64,000 bases of DNA, taken from positions 1-64,000 of the forward strand of contig JAJVHU010000039.1 in assembly GCA_022072505.1 (NCBI GenBank), in the 5' to 3' direction. Positions 25,373-34,531 of this stretch are shown in pieces. Below the pieces are notes generated by a model. That model did no database searches. It was not told the DNA's origin and saw nothing but the letters and a program-made list of their open reading frames with translations. The stretch is from Phycisphaerae bacterium. Lineage in GTDB: Bacteria > Planctomycetota > Phycisphaerae > UBA1845. The translations under genes and the position numbers were made by a program. How positions within the stretch are numbered: position 1 is the stretch's first letter; every line of letters begins with the position of its first letter.

Positions 25373-27166
25373 TTGCATGCGTTGGCCGATCCGCGCCTCG
25401 AACAAGAACTCGTGACCACGGATGCGAAGACCACGCTCGATCCTGCAACGCTTTCCCGCGTTGAGGAGCCGCACTCCCGGCTCGGATCCAATCTGGCGGC
25501 GCTTGAGCGGCATCAACCCTCGTGGGCGTCCCGGATTGCCTCGGCAACCGGCGGGGGCGAGCCTGCAACCGCGCGCGACGGCACGGCGACGTTCCGCGTC
25601 ACGGACGACCGGGGCCGGCGTCGCTGGTTCGGCGGGTCGTCGATGCCGGCGTCGAGCAGTGCCGCCCTTTTCGGATCTCTGTCCAACACGAACATGAGCG
25701 TTGTGCTGCCGGGGATTCTCACCGGCGCCGAGGCGCTCGCGGTCGACGCGCAACTGGATCCGGGTTGTGCGATCTTCCTCTGCGAAAGCGATCCCTCTGC
25801 GTTGCGTCTTGCGTTGACGCTCTACGACTACCGTCCGCTGATCGAATCCGGACGGCTGCGCTTCATCGATCGCGACCGCGTCGCCGCGGACCTTGCCGCA
25901 TTCCTCCAGGACAATCCGGGTTACGAATTCCCGCAGCGCGTGCTCAGAACGCCCCAGGTCAGTTCCACCGTGTTCACGGTGCTCCAGAAAGATCTGGAAG
26001 CGGCATTGCGTGAAACAACCGCGGCCCGGGCTCGACGGGCGGAACAATCGCGCCGCCGGATTGTCGATCATTTCTCCGCGCATCAAGGGCGCGGGATTCT
26101 CATCGTGGGGGCTGGCGCCACCTCCGACGCTCATGCGGCGGCGGCCGGCCTGCGGGACGCCTGCCGCGACCCTGATGGTTGCGAGGTCGTTCTGGCGACC
26201 GATCCTCGCACGCGACATCTTCAGAGCGTGCTGGACCGGATTGAGCGCGTTCATGCCGACGTTCTCATCCTGCTTGACGGCGCGCCCGCGGCTCTGCGTC
26301 CTCAACTCCCCGATGCGGTGCGCCTTGTCACGTGGCTGACGCCGCAGGTTGATCCGCGCGTCGCCGCGACGTGGGCGGCGCAGGTTCGGACCCCGTGCTT
26401 CGTCTCCACGACCGATCAACTTCGGGCGGTTCTCGATCTCGCCTCCGGCGCAGGCCACGTTCAACTTCTTGAACCCGGCGTAACCGCCGGCGCCGCGGCG
26501 CTCACCGCGCCCGCATCCGCCCGGAACTCCCCCCTTGAAGTCTGCGTTCCGCCCTGTCCGCCGGATGATCCCGACATTCTCGGATTGACGCTCGCGTCAC
26601 AGCGCGATTTGTGGGGAGTCGTCCGGTCGCTGGTCTTCGAGCGAACCAGCGCGGGGCGGGCGACGGCGGCGGCGGACCTGCTTGCCGAAGCCTCAGCGAA
26701 AGCCAGCGTCGCCATCGAGGATACCCAGGTCCGTCGGCAGTTCGTCGAACTGATCCGGCGTCGCGCCCTGCCGGCCGCCCGGTGGCGATCCGTCGTCACG
26801 GGTCTGACGAAATCCGGCGCGCGCGTGCGCGCGCTCGAACCGTCGGCGACAACGGCGCCGGCCTGTTACGTCTGTCCGACCGCGACGAAGACGGACGCCC
26901 GGCGCCTCTGCGAGACCGTGACGGCAGGGGCTCCGGTGTTCGCGTGGCGTTACTTCACGAATCTGCGCGAAGCGCACCCGATGTTGCAGCCGCTGCTGGA
27001 CTGCGTGATCTGGTTCGACCGTCCCGAAGAAGTCGTGCGCGGCGTGTTGAACCTCGGGCGCACGTCGCCGCGCGTTCCGGACGCGCGGGCGCTGGCTGAC
27101 CACGACATGGGCGCCCGCCTGCGATGCCTGATTCATGCCGCGCGGACGCCGTTGCAAGGCGCATGA
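25373..27166 (+). CDS. Large hypothetical protein, start uncertain
   Basis: 597 residues counted from a weak TTG at 25373 without a ribosome site. The frame reads sensibly further upstream (GGDGLSADPIFLSLL), so the true start may lie inside the small ORF. Segments LAALERHQPSW, VLPGILTGAEAL, FLCESDPSALRLALTLYD and LIVGAGATSDAHAAA suggest two Rossmann-like units, vaguely like motility-associated glycosyltransferases of the Maf type; this is a weak resemblance. The last third contains CYVCPTATKTDARRLCE. It ends 3 bp before the stop of the convergent histidine kinase. Confidence 0.65.
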   Translation: MHALADPRLEQELVTTDAKTTLDPATLSRVEEPHSRLGSNLAALERHQPSWASRIASATGGGEPATARDGTATFRVTDDRGRRRWFGGSSMPASSSAALFGSLSNTNMSVVLPGILTGAEALAVDAQLDPGCAIFLCESDPSALRLALTLYDYRPLIESGRLRFIDRDRVAADLAAFLQDNPGYEFPQRVLRTPQVSSTVFTVLQKDLEAALRETTAARARRAEQSRRRIVDHFSAHQGRGILIVGAGATSDAHAAAAGLRDACRDPDGCEVVLATDPRTRHLQSVLDRIERVHADVLILLDGAPAALRPQLPDAVRLVTWLTPQVDPRVAATWAAQVRTPCFVSTTDQLRAVLDLASGAGHVQLLEPGVTAGAAALTAPASARNSPLEVCVPPCPPDDPDILGLTLASQRDLWGVVRSLVFERTSAGRATAAADLLAEASAKASVAIEDTQVRRQFVELIRRRALPAARWRSVVTGLTKSGARVRALEPSATTAPACYVCPTATKTDARRLCETVTAGAPVFAWRYFTNLREAHPMLQPLLDCVIWFDRPEEVVRGVLNLGRTSPRVPDARALADHDMGARLRCLIHAARTPLQGA

Positions 27167-27169
27167 CCG

Positions 27170-28720
27170 TCACTGCGGACCTGCTTCGGTCGGGCGCCGC
27201 GCGCCGTCTTCCCCGTCCGGCGCGGCGGGGATGAAGATGCGGAACGTCGATCCGCCGATCAGCCGGGACTCCACGGAGACGCTTCCGTCGTGCGCCTCGA
27301 CGATCTGCCGAACCAGCGCCAGCCCCAGGCCCGCTCCGCGCCGCCTGCGAACGCGCGGATCCGGCGCACGAAAGAACCCGTCGAAGATCGAGCCGCGATC
27401 TTCAGGGCGGATTCCGATCCCCCGGTCATGCACGCTGATGAGCACGCCGTGGCGCCCGCGACGCGTGTCGCGCGTCACCTCGACCCGGATCCACCGCTCC
27501 TCTTCAGAATACTTCACCGCGTTGCTCATCAGATTCAGGACGGCCTGCCCGATCGCGTCACGATCGACGCACGCGAGCGGCAGGTCCGGGGCGACGCTCA
27601 GCGCATGCGTCATGCCCGCGTGATCCAGCTCCGCGCGGTAGGCCTCGTACATCGATCGCACGACGTCGCCGACGTCCTGATCCGATCTCTGAAAAGCCCG
27701 CTCGCCCGAGCGGAGCCGCGAAAAATCCAGCACGTTGTTGATCAGGTGCGTCAGACGGGAACTTTCGCGGAGGATGATGTCGTAATACTCCCGCTTCTTC
27801 TCCGGCGTCGGCACACGATCCTCCAGCAGCGTCTCCGCAAAGAGGTGAATCAGCGCGAGCGGGGTCTTCAGTTCGTGCGACACGCCCGACACGAAGTCCG
27901 CCTGAAGTCGCAGCAACTCCGCCTCCTGTCGTGCGAGACGCTGCAACCGCCAGATCAACCCGACGAGCGCCGCCACCGCCAGCAGCGACACCGGACCGAG
28001 CAACAAACCGTGCCGGACGCGCTCCAGCCGTCCTTGATGACGAAAGCGGTCCGTCGGCACGAGGCAGAACCGGGCCGGAACACCCGGCAGCGCCACGCCG
28101 CCGGCTGGCGCCGGCGGTTCCACGTCGACCAACGCAAAATCCGCGTCGATCGGCGGCAAGGCGCTGCGCCCCAGGGCCAGAAATCGCTGCACGTTGATGA
28201 AGCACACCGCGAGGCTCTCGGCTCCCGATCCGGGCGACGCCGGATGCAGCACAAGGAAATGCGTCGCGCTTCCGACATCCAACGACTCGGGTTCAATTGC
28301 GCTCCCGACGAGCGCCGCCCGCGAACCCAGGGCCGCGCTCGCGGCATCAATCAGAACTTTCGGCGGCGGGACGCCGGACGCCGCCTCCAGCCGTCCGGAT
28401 CGCCACATCAGCACCCAGTCCACCGGATCCGCGTCGCTCGACGAATCCGGATCGCCCGCAGACCCCGTGTTCGCGCCGGTCTGCGCCGCCCAGGCCCGCC
28501 GCACGGCATGTTCCCGCAGTCGCGCCGAAGTCAGCCGCGCCACGGCTTCAACCGCACGCCACGCCTCTCGATCGGCGCGGGCGATCGCCCGCTCGCTGTA
28601 AACAAAGGACAACCCCGATCCGCAGATGACCAGCGACGCCGCCACCAGGATCACTACGAAGCTGCGCCACGTTCCGAATTCGGATCGGGCGGCGCTCCCC
28701 GGATGAAGCGTCTCTTTCAT
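27170..28720 (-). CDS. Membrane sensor histidine kinase, orphan
   Basis: 516 residues from ATG 28720; the open frame extends upstream but runs into rodA. Helix 1 (about 20-40), an extracytoplasmic sensor domain (about 45-235) and helix 2 (about 240-256) lead to a HisKA domain with FVSGVSH282ELKTP. The catalytic domain shows NLMSNAVKYS (N box), VHDRGIGIRPED (G1), FDGFFR (F box) and GAGLGLALV (G2). It autophosphorylates H282 and would pass the phosphate to a response regulator, none of which is visible nearby. It follows rodA on the same strand after 76 bp, so it may be expressed with the cell-elongation genes. Confidence 0.92.
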   Translation of the reverse strand: MKETLHPGSAARSEFGTWRSFVVILVAASLVICGSGLSFVYSERAIARADREAWRAVEAVARLTSARLREHAVRRAWAAQTGANTGSAGDPDSSSDADPVDWVLMWRSGRLEAASGVPPPKVLIDAASAALGSRAALVGSAIEPESLDVGSATHFLVLHPASPGSGAESLAVCFINVQRFLALGRSALPPIDADFALVDVEPPAPAGGVALPGVPARFCLVPTDRFRHQGRLERVRHGLLLGPVSLLAVAALVGLIWRLQRLARQEAELLRLQADFVSGVSHELKTPLALIHLFAETLLEDRVPTPEKKREYYDIILRESSRLTHLINNVLDFSRLRSGERAFQRSDQDVGDVVRSMYEAYRAELDHAGMTHALSVAPDLPLACVDRDAIGQAVLNLMSNAVKYSEEERWIRVEVTRDTRRGRHGVLISVHDRGIGIRPEDRGSIFDGFFRAPDPRVRRRRGAGLGLALVRQIVEAHDGSVSVESRLIGGSTFRIFIPAAPDGEDGARRPTEAGPQ

Positions 28721-28796
28721 GTCATCAATGATGGACCCTTGTTGGCGGATCACAAGACGCCGCGTCGCCGGAACAACTCGCGGCGGACGCGACGGG

Positions 28797-30116
28797 CTAT
28801 CCCTCGCGCTGCGCCGGCGCGGGCGCCGGCGATCCTCCCGTGTCGGGAAGTTCCAGCCGAAGCAGGCGGCGAGCCGTCGCCGCAAGCCCGAAAGGCGGTC
28901 TCGAAAGGAGGAAGGGCCGGTGTTGTGAAATGCTGATCAGCACCGCCAGCGCCGCCAGGTTCATCAACAAGCTGCATCCGCCGTAAGACACCAGCGGCAG
29001 CGTCATCCCCGTCACCGGCAACAACCCGACCGTCATACCGATGTTGACCACCACCTGAAGCCCGATCGACGTCACAATCCCCGCGGCGACCAGCCTGCCG
29101 AAGGGTTCCTTCGTCGCCGAGGCGATCACCGTCCCCGCTCCGAGAATCCCCGCGTACCCCGCAAGCACAAGCACCCCCCCGACAAGCCCCCACTGATGCG
29201 CGATGACCGCGAACACGAAATCATTATGTCGATCAGGAAGGAGCGGGTGCTCGACAAACGGACCCCGCCCCCAGCCGAACCCCGTCCACCCTCCGCTTCC
29301 GATCGCGTTCTTCGACTGCACGAGTTGAAACCCCGCGGCGCGCTCCCACTCCGCAATGTCCCGCCGGCTCCCGAGAAACGAATAACGCTGAGGATCCGCC
29401 AGAGCGGCCTCCCGGATCGTCGGCGACTGCAACACCACCGCCAGCACGCGTCGACGCTGGTAATCCTCCAGTCCGGACCACGCCAGCGGCGCCACGGCAA
29501 CCGCCGCCCCGATCAACCCCAGCAGGTGAGTCGCTTTCGCGCCCGCCAGGTACAACATCGCCAGCACGAGCGGCGGAATCAGCAGCGCCGTGCCGAGATC
29601 CGGCTCCAGCAGAATCAGACCCAGCGGCGCCGCGCTCAGTATCAGCGGCGCCGCCACTCCGGAGAACCGGCGGGTGTTGCTCCGGTAACGAAGATACCAC
29701 GCCAGCGCCAGAATCAGCGCCAGCTTGAACACCTCCGACGGCTGTATCTGAAACAGCGGCAGGTGGATCCACCGCCGCGCGCCGTTCAGCACCGGAATCA
29801 ACCCGCCGAAGCTCTGACCGGTGAATCTCGCCACGACCGGCGGAATGAGCAGCGCGATCGACAGCGCGAAGAACCAGTACGACCCGCCGGCAAACCGACG
29901 GTACCCCACCCGCAGGATGCACGCGCCCAGCACGATCCCCAGCAGGAGGATCAGACCCTGCTTCCGCGCGTTCAGCGGACCGTCATGCCCGGCGTAATAC
30001 GCCGTGTCCGTCACGTAGATGCTCAACAACCCCAACGCGCAAAGCACGCCGGCCGACGCGACAAGGCACCAACCCGGCGCCGTCAGGGCCGTCACTGCGG
30101 ACGCTCGTCTCATCAT
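28797..30116 (-). CDS. rodA: Rod-shape SEDS peptidoglycan glycosyltransferase RodA
   Basis: 439 residues from ATG 30116, which overlaps the mrdA stop (TGATG); the longer frame upstream is mrdA in another reading. Ten or so hydrophobic helices with the SEDS motifs NGARRWI-LPLFQIQPSE, LLEPDLGTALL, and the C-terminal VVNIGMTVGLLPVTGMTLPL and SYGGCSLL. RodA polymerises lipid II into glycan strands together with PBP2, encoded directly upstream. Integral membrane protein. Confidence 0.95.
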   Translation of the reverse strand: MMRRASAVTALTAPGWCLVASAGVLCALGLLSIYVTDTAYYAGHDGPLNARKQGLILLLGIVLGACILRVGYRRFAGGSYWFFALSIALLIPPVVARFTGQSFGGLIPVLNGARRWIHLPLFQIQPSEVFKLALILALAWYLRYRSNTRRFSGVAAPLILSAAPLGLILLEPDLGTALLIPPLVLAMLYLAGAKATHLLGLIGAAVAVAPLAWSGLEDYQRRRVLAVVLQSPTIREAALADPQRYSFLGSRRDIAEWERAAGFQLVQSKNAIGSGGWTGFGWGRGPFVEHPLLPDRHNDFVFAVIAHQWGLVGGVLVLAGYAGILGAGTVIASATKEPFGRLVAAGIVTSIGLQVVVNIGMTVGLLPVTGMTLPLVSYGGCSLLMNLAALAVLISISQHRPFLLSRPPFGLAATARRLLRLELPDTGGSPAPAPAQREG

Positions 30117-32266
30117 CACGGCGCCTCCGTCCGCAGATCCGGTCCGAGCACGTCGAGCACCGTCCGCGCGATCTCCCCGGCCGCCGGCCCGCTCACGCGC
30201 CCGCCGCTTCCACCGTACTCGAGCAGCACCGCAAAGGCGATCGGCGACGGCCGGCTCCAGTCCGGACCTCCTCCCGCGCCCCGCGGTTGAAAAAAACCGA
30301 TGAACCACGCATGCGCATGTTCGCCGTGCGCCGCGGCGCCGTGCGGGAAAACCGCCGCCGCCGACAGCTCGCCGGCGTTCAGGTCAACTTCGGGGTGACG
30401 CGCGCGCATCCGCTCGCGTGCGTCTGAGAGACTCCCGGCCGGAACGACAATCTCCGCCGCCGTCTCATCCGACGGACGGAACGCATAAAGCGTCGGCCGC
30501 GGCTTCACCGTGGCGCTGCCCGTCTTCCCGCAAAGCACGAAACCGTCGTCGTGAAACGACACGTATTTGTGCGCCGTCCCTTCCGGATGATTGACGACTT
30601 CGTACATCCCCTGCCGGACCGCACGAAGCTGGTCGCTCGTCGCCGGCAGCGCCTCGCGCTGCGGCGCCGCCGCCCCGATCATGATCCGGAGCGGCCGGTG
30701 CTCTCCGGTCGCGTAACACGCCGCAAGGTTCGCAGCCTGCGCCGGCGTCACGCACACCTCGCCTTGTCCGATCGCGAACGACCGCGGGTGCGCCGTCGTC
30801 AGCGCGATCCCCCGGCGGTACATCCAGTCCGCCGTCGGGTTCACGCCCGGAAGCTCCTCGGCGAACCCCAGCCCGCTCCCTCGACCCAGCCCCGCCCGGT
30901 CAAACCAGAAGCACAGCTCCCCCGCCCCGAGGCGCTCGCCCAGCCGGTACATGAAGATGTTGCAGCTCCCGCGCAGCGCCGCCACCACGTCCACCGCTCC
31001 GTGGCGCATCCGCGGCCCGGAACCGTCGATCTGCCAGCACTTCGACGCCCCCGCGTCCGGATTCTCGGGAAAAAGATATCCGGAGCACTCGAACCGGTCG
31101 TCCAGTCCGACCCGCCCGCTCGCCAGTCCGGCGAGGCACGTCAGCGGCTTGATGATCGATCCGGGCGCCGTCTGCACCGACACCGCCCGGAAAATAAGCG
31201 GCAGGCGATCCGTGTCATCCTGAAGCCGCGGGTACTCCTCCTGAAACCGCGCCGGGTCGTACGACGGACACGAGACGCACGCCAGCACCTCTCGTGTCGC
31301 CACGTCCACCACGACGATCGAACCCCCGGGCACGTCCGCATGCTGCGCCACGGCCCGCTCGAGCACGTCATAAAGACGCCGCTGAAGGTCGCCGTGGATC
31401 GTCAGGCGAACATCCGCGCCGTTGCGGGACTCGATCAACCCGCCTTCGACAACCGTGCCGCGACGGTCGCGCGTCACCTCTCCGCGGCGGCCCCGAAGCT
31501 GCGCCTCGCACACCCGCTCCACGCCCGACCGCCCGATCACATCGCCCGAAACGTACCGCGACAACCGATCCGACGAACCCGGATCCCCGCGGACGTCCTC
31601 CGCCGACACCGGTCCGACGCGCCCCAGCACGTGGACGAACGCGAACGCGTCGTGAAACGTGCGCTCGCTCGAGGGCCGAACCTGCACCCACGGGTACGCC
31701 GCAAACCGCTCCCGCGCCGCCACCTGCTGATCAACCGTCAAACCGGAGACCACCGCGTGCGCCCACATCTGCTCCCGGACGTCTTCGTCGTATCCGATCC
31801 GCTCCGCGTGCGCCTCGCGGATCCGGGCCACCCGCTCGACGATCTCGCGGCGCCGCCGCACGAGGTCGTCCGGCGCCGCGCCCTCGAACTCCGCGATCTC
31901 CCGCTCGGCTCGCGCACGCTCCCGCTCGTAGGCGGTTCGGATCCGCTCCGCGTCGCCCGTCCCGTAACGGCGCTTGAGGTCGTACGCCCGGATGTGACGT
32001 GACAGCGGCTCGGATTCCGGCGCCAACGCGCGATAATCCACCGCGATCTGCCAGCGCGGCTCGTCCGTGACCAGCGCCTCTCCGCGCCGGTCGAAGATCC
32101 CCCCCCGCACAAACGGCAGGCGCTCCGGCGGACGCACCAGCATGTCCTCGGTGCGTTCGAGATACAGATCGTGCTGCACGACCTGCATCGCGGCGAGCCG
32201 CGCGAGGATCGCCGCCGTCGCCGCGGCAAAGAGGATCATCACATGACGCAATCGTCGCTCGAACAT
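30116..32266 (-). CDS. mrdA: Penicillin-binding protein 2 (peptidoglycan transpeptidase)
   Basis: 716 residues from ATG 32266, with GGAG 10 bp upstream; ATG 32299 is possible. One N-terminal membrane helix (about 8-28), a dimerisation region containing a long charged coiled coil (about 105-165, rich in ERxRA repeats), and the transpeptidase domain with S370-II-K373, S434-C-N436 and K581-T-G583. It cross-links peptidoglycan in the elongation complex with RodA, encoded in the overlapping downstream gene. mreBCD are not seen in this window. Confidence 0.94.
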   Translation of the reverse strand: MFERRLRHVMILFAAATAAILARLAAMQVVQHDLYLERTEDMLVRPPERLPFVRGGIFDRRGEALVTDEPRWQIAVDYRALAPESEPLSRHIRAYDLKRRYGTGDAERIRTAYERERARAEREIAEFEGAAPDDLVRRRREIVERVARIREAHAERIGYDEDVREQMWAHAVVSGLTVDQQVAARERFAAYPWVQVRPSSERTFHDAFAFVHVLGRVGPVSAEDVRGDPGSSDRLSRYVSGDVIGRSGVERVCEAQLRGRRGEVTRDRRGTVVEGGLIESRNGADVRLTIHGDLQRRLYDVLERAVAQHADVPGGSIVVVDVATREVLACVSCPSYDPARFQEEYPRLQDDTDRLPLIFRAVSVQTAPGSIIKPLTCLAGLASGRVGLDDRFECSGYLFPENPDAGASKCWQIDGSGPRMRHGAVDVVAALRGSCNIFMYRLGERLGAGELCFWFDRAGLGRGSGLGFAEELPGVNPTADWMYRRGIALTTAHPRSFAIGQGEVCVTPAQAANLAACYATGEHRPLRIMIGAAAPQREALPATSDQLRAVRQGMYEVVNHPEGTAHKYVSFHDDGFVLCGKTGSATVKPRPTLYAFRPSDETAAEIVVPAGSLSDARERMRARHPEVDLNAGELSAAAVFPHGAAAHGEHAHAWFIGFFQPRGAGGGPDWSRPSPIAFAVLLEYGGSGGRVSGPAAGEIARTVLDVLGPDLRTEAP

Positions 32267-32489
32267 CAAACCAGAACTCCGCGGACGCAACGCGCGCATT
32301 ATTCCCGGCCGTTCCGCGCACGCAATGCGCCCGCGCCCGCCGCGCGCCCCTCTCGACGCCCCACCCGGGCGCCTGCGGCGGCCTTGCGACTTCCTTTCCG
32401 ATGAACGTCCGAATTCCTGTTGTTTCCCGCGGAAACCGATCCTAGGATTGTTTCGGGCGCCGCGGGGGCGCCGACGCGGGACACGAGTC

Positions 32490-33038
32490 ATGAGGCTTCC
32501 GATCCGATCTGATCATCCGATCCGGACGCACTTCTGCGGCCTGGTGGAGAACGCCTTCTTCACCGACCTCGGGCTTTGCGAGCCGAAGCTGACGGCGTAT
32601 CTGGCCGATCTGCTCGTCGACTTCATGCACGTGGATCGGTTGAGCCTGCTGCGCCGGGCGCTCGGACGTGACCTCGCCCAGATGGCCGCCCTGCTGGCCG
32701 TCCTGGAACCCCAGGACGCCCGCAAGTCCATCGAGGAGCGCGACCGTGACGTCTACCGCCACCTCGGCGATCTGACCCTCTTCTGGACCGGCGTCTTCCC
32801 GGAGTATCTTCGCAGCCGACGCGGGGGAGACCTTCTGAACGTCTACGTCGAGCAGGGCAAGCGCTCATACGCCGCCTCGGCGCGCCTCGCCCATCCGGAT
32901 GACCGCCCCCCCGCCGATCTGCTGCTGTCGCTCAGCGAGGAATTTGAAACCTGCGTTCACGGGCTGGGGCTCGTCCGCCGCAACTGGAACGACGTCCGCC
33001 CGGACGACGCCGACGGTCCGCGCGACATCGTCTACTGA
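32490..33038 (+). CDS. Hypothetical helical protein
   Basis: 182 residues from ATG 32490, divergent from mrdA. Alpha-helical and charged, with FCGLVENAFFTDLGL, LLVDFMHVDRL, DVYRHLGDLTLFWTGVFPE and GKRSYAAS. No signal peptide and no known catalytic motif. It looks like a conserved protein rather than a spurious frame because of its even amino-acid composition, but no family was recognised. Confidence 0.7.
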   Translation: MRLPIRSDHPIRTHFCGLVENAFFTDLGLCEPKLTAYLADLLVDFMHVDRLSLLRRALGRDLAQMAALLAVLEPQDARKSIEERDRDVYRHLGDLTLFWTGVFPEYLRSRRGGDLLNVYVEQGKRSYAASARLAHPDDRPPADLLLSLSEEFETCVHGLGLVRRNWNDVRPDDADGPRDIVY

Positions 33039-33082
33039 GAGGCTCGACGACGCGCCGCGAACCCCGCGCCGCCCTCCGTGCA

Positions 33083-34495
33083 TCACCCATGCAGCGCGCG
33101 ACCCTGCATGTCCGCGGGAACCGGCACGCCCAGTTCGCACAGGATCGTCGGCGCGACGTCGTAAATCGTCGCCCCGTCCACCCGGCCGCCCGGATTCACC
33201 GCCGGATGCGAGAAAAGGTACATCCCTTCCTGGGCGTGGTTCGCGTCCTCCGCCGCCGCGTCATCGTCGTAAATGTAGATCGAGTCGCTCCCGAACCACC
33301 CCGACGCTCGCCAACCCAGCCCCCCGAGGATCACGATCAGATCCGGCGCCACGTTGTTGCACGCCCGGTAGATGCGATCCGGACGATGACAGGCGTTCCC
33401 CAGCGGGCGCCCGTCCGGACCGGGCATCCCCTCCAGGCGTCGCACGAGATCTTCGCGGTACCGCTCATACTCCGCCGGCTCGACGACGCCCTGAGGCTCC
33501 CGCCCCTTCCTGTTGATGAAAATCTGGCCGTAGTAGCCGGGCGAAGCGAACGCTCGTGTCCGCGCCCAGTCCACGTCCTTCGCCTCGAACTTCTGTTTCG
33601 CGCCCGGCGGCGACTTCAGAACAAGATCTCCCTCACGACGCAACCACTCATTCAGCAGCACCCCCCCGTGCAGCACCCGCGCCCCGTGATCGCTCACCAC
33701 CCAGACCGCCGTCGTGCTCAGGTCCAGTTCCTCCAGCGTCTTTCCGATCTGGCCGTCCACGTACACGTAGTAGTCGTGAATCGCGCGCTCGAAGGCGTTC
33801 CCCGGTTGATGATTCCGGTGCGCGGGATCCATGAAACTCCAGAACCCGTGATGAATCCGGTCCGTCCCCATCTCCACCAGGAACATCAGATCCCACGGCT
33901 TCGTCCGCATCAGGCGCCGGACCACCTCGAACCGCCGCTCCGTCATCCGGTAAATGCCGTCGAGGATCGTCTTGCGGTCGCCGCCGCGCGGCATCGGCAC
34001 GTCCACCAGGTACTCGCCGACAAGCTGCTCAATCTCCCGGCGCAGCTCCGGCGGGTATGTGTATTGAACCGCCGCCTCCGTCGTCGAGGGCGTCAGGAAA
34101 CTCGTAATCATGCAGCCGCGGATCGGCTTCGTGATCGGATAGGTCTCCGGCACCCCGATCACCAGGCTGTCCCGGTCGTGCCTTGTCAGAATGTCCCACA
34201 ATCGCGGTTCGCGGACGCGCAGCGACGTGCAGATCACCCACTGATCGTACGACCGGTCTTTGCGGTCGCGGAACCCGTAAATGCCCAGCGTCCCGGGATC
34301 CTTGCTCGCGGTCATGCAGCTCCACGCCGGAACCGTCACGGGCGGCATCGAGCTGGTCATGCGCCCCCACGTGCCCCGCTGCATCAGCCCGCGCAGCACC
34401 GGAAGGTCGTCGATCCAGCGCTCAAAGCACAGCGACGGCTCGAAGCAATCCAGCCCGAACACCGCCACTTTGCACGGCTTCCCGACGCTGCTCAT
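33083..34495 (-). CDS. Alkaline phosphatase superfamily phosphodiesterase/nucleotide pyrophosphatase
   Basis: 470 residues. Metal ligands typical of the superfamily are visible: VFGLD16C, the nucleophile T54 in PPVTVPAW, VEMGTDRIHHGFW, and VVSDHGARVLHG. It resembles the planctomycete and archaeal type I phosphodiesterases that cleave nucleotides or phospho-sugars. No signal peptide. It precedes the UDP-sugar pyrophosphorylase-type gene on the other side (stop of that gene at 34532, same strand), so the two are probably cotranscribed. Confidence 0.9.
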   Translation of the reverse strand: MSSVGKPCKVAVFGLDCFEPSLCFERWIDDLPVLRGLMQRGTWGRMTSSMPPVTVPAWSCMTASKDPGTLGIYGFRDRKDRSYDQWVICTSLRVREPRLWDILTRHDRDSLVIGVPETYPITKPIRGCMITSFLTPSTTEAAVQYTYPPELRREIEQLVGEYLVDVPMPRGGDRKTILDGIYRMTERRFEVVRRLMRTKPWDLMFLVEMGTDRIHHGFWSFMDPAHRNHQPGNAFERAIHDYYVYVDGQIGKTLEELDLSTTAVWVVSDHGARVLHGGVLLNEWLRREGDLVLKSPPGAKQKFEAKDVDWARTRAFASPGYYGQIFINRKGREPQGVVEPAEYERYREDLVRRLEGMPGPDGRPLGNACHRPDRIYRACNNVAPDLIVILGGLGWRASGWFGSDSIYIYDDDAAAEDANHAQEGMYLFSHPAVNPGGRVDGATIYDVAPTILCELGVPVPADMQGRALHG

Positions 34496-34531
34496 GTATC
34501 CCCGCTTTCGACGCCCGCTCCGACAGCTTCG

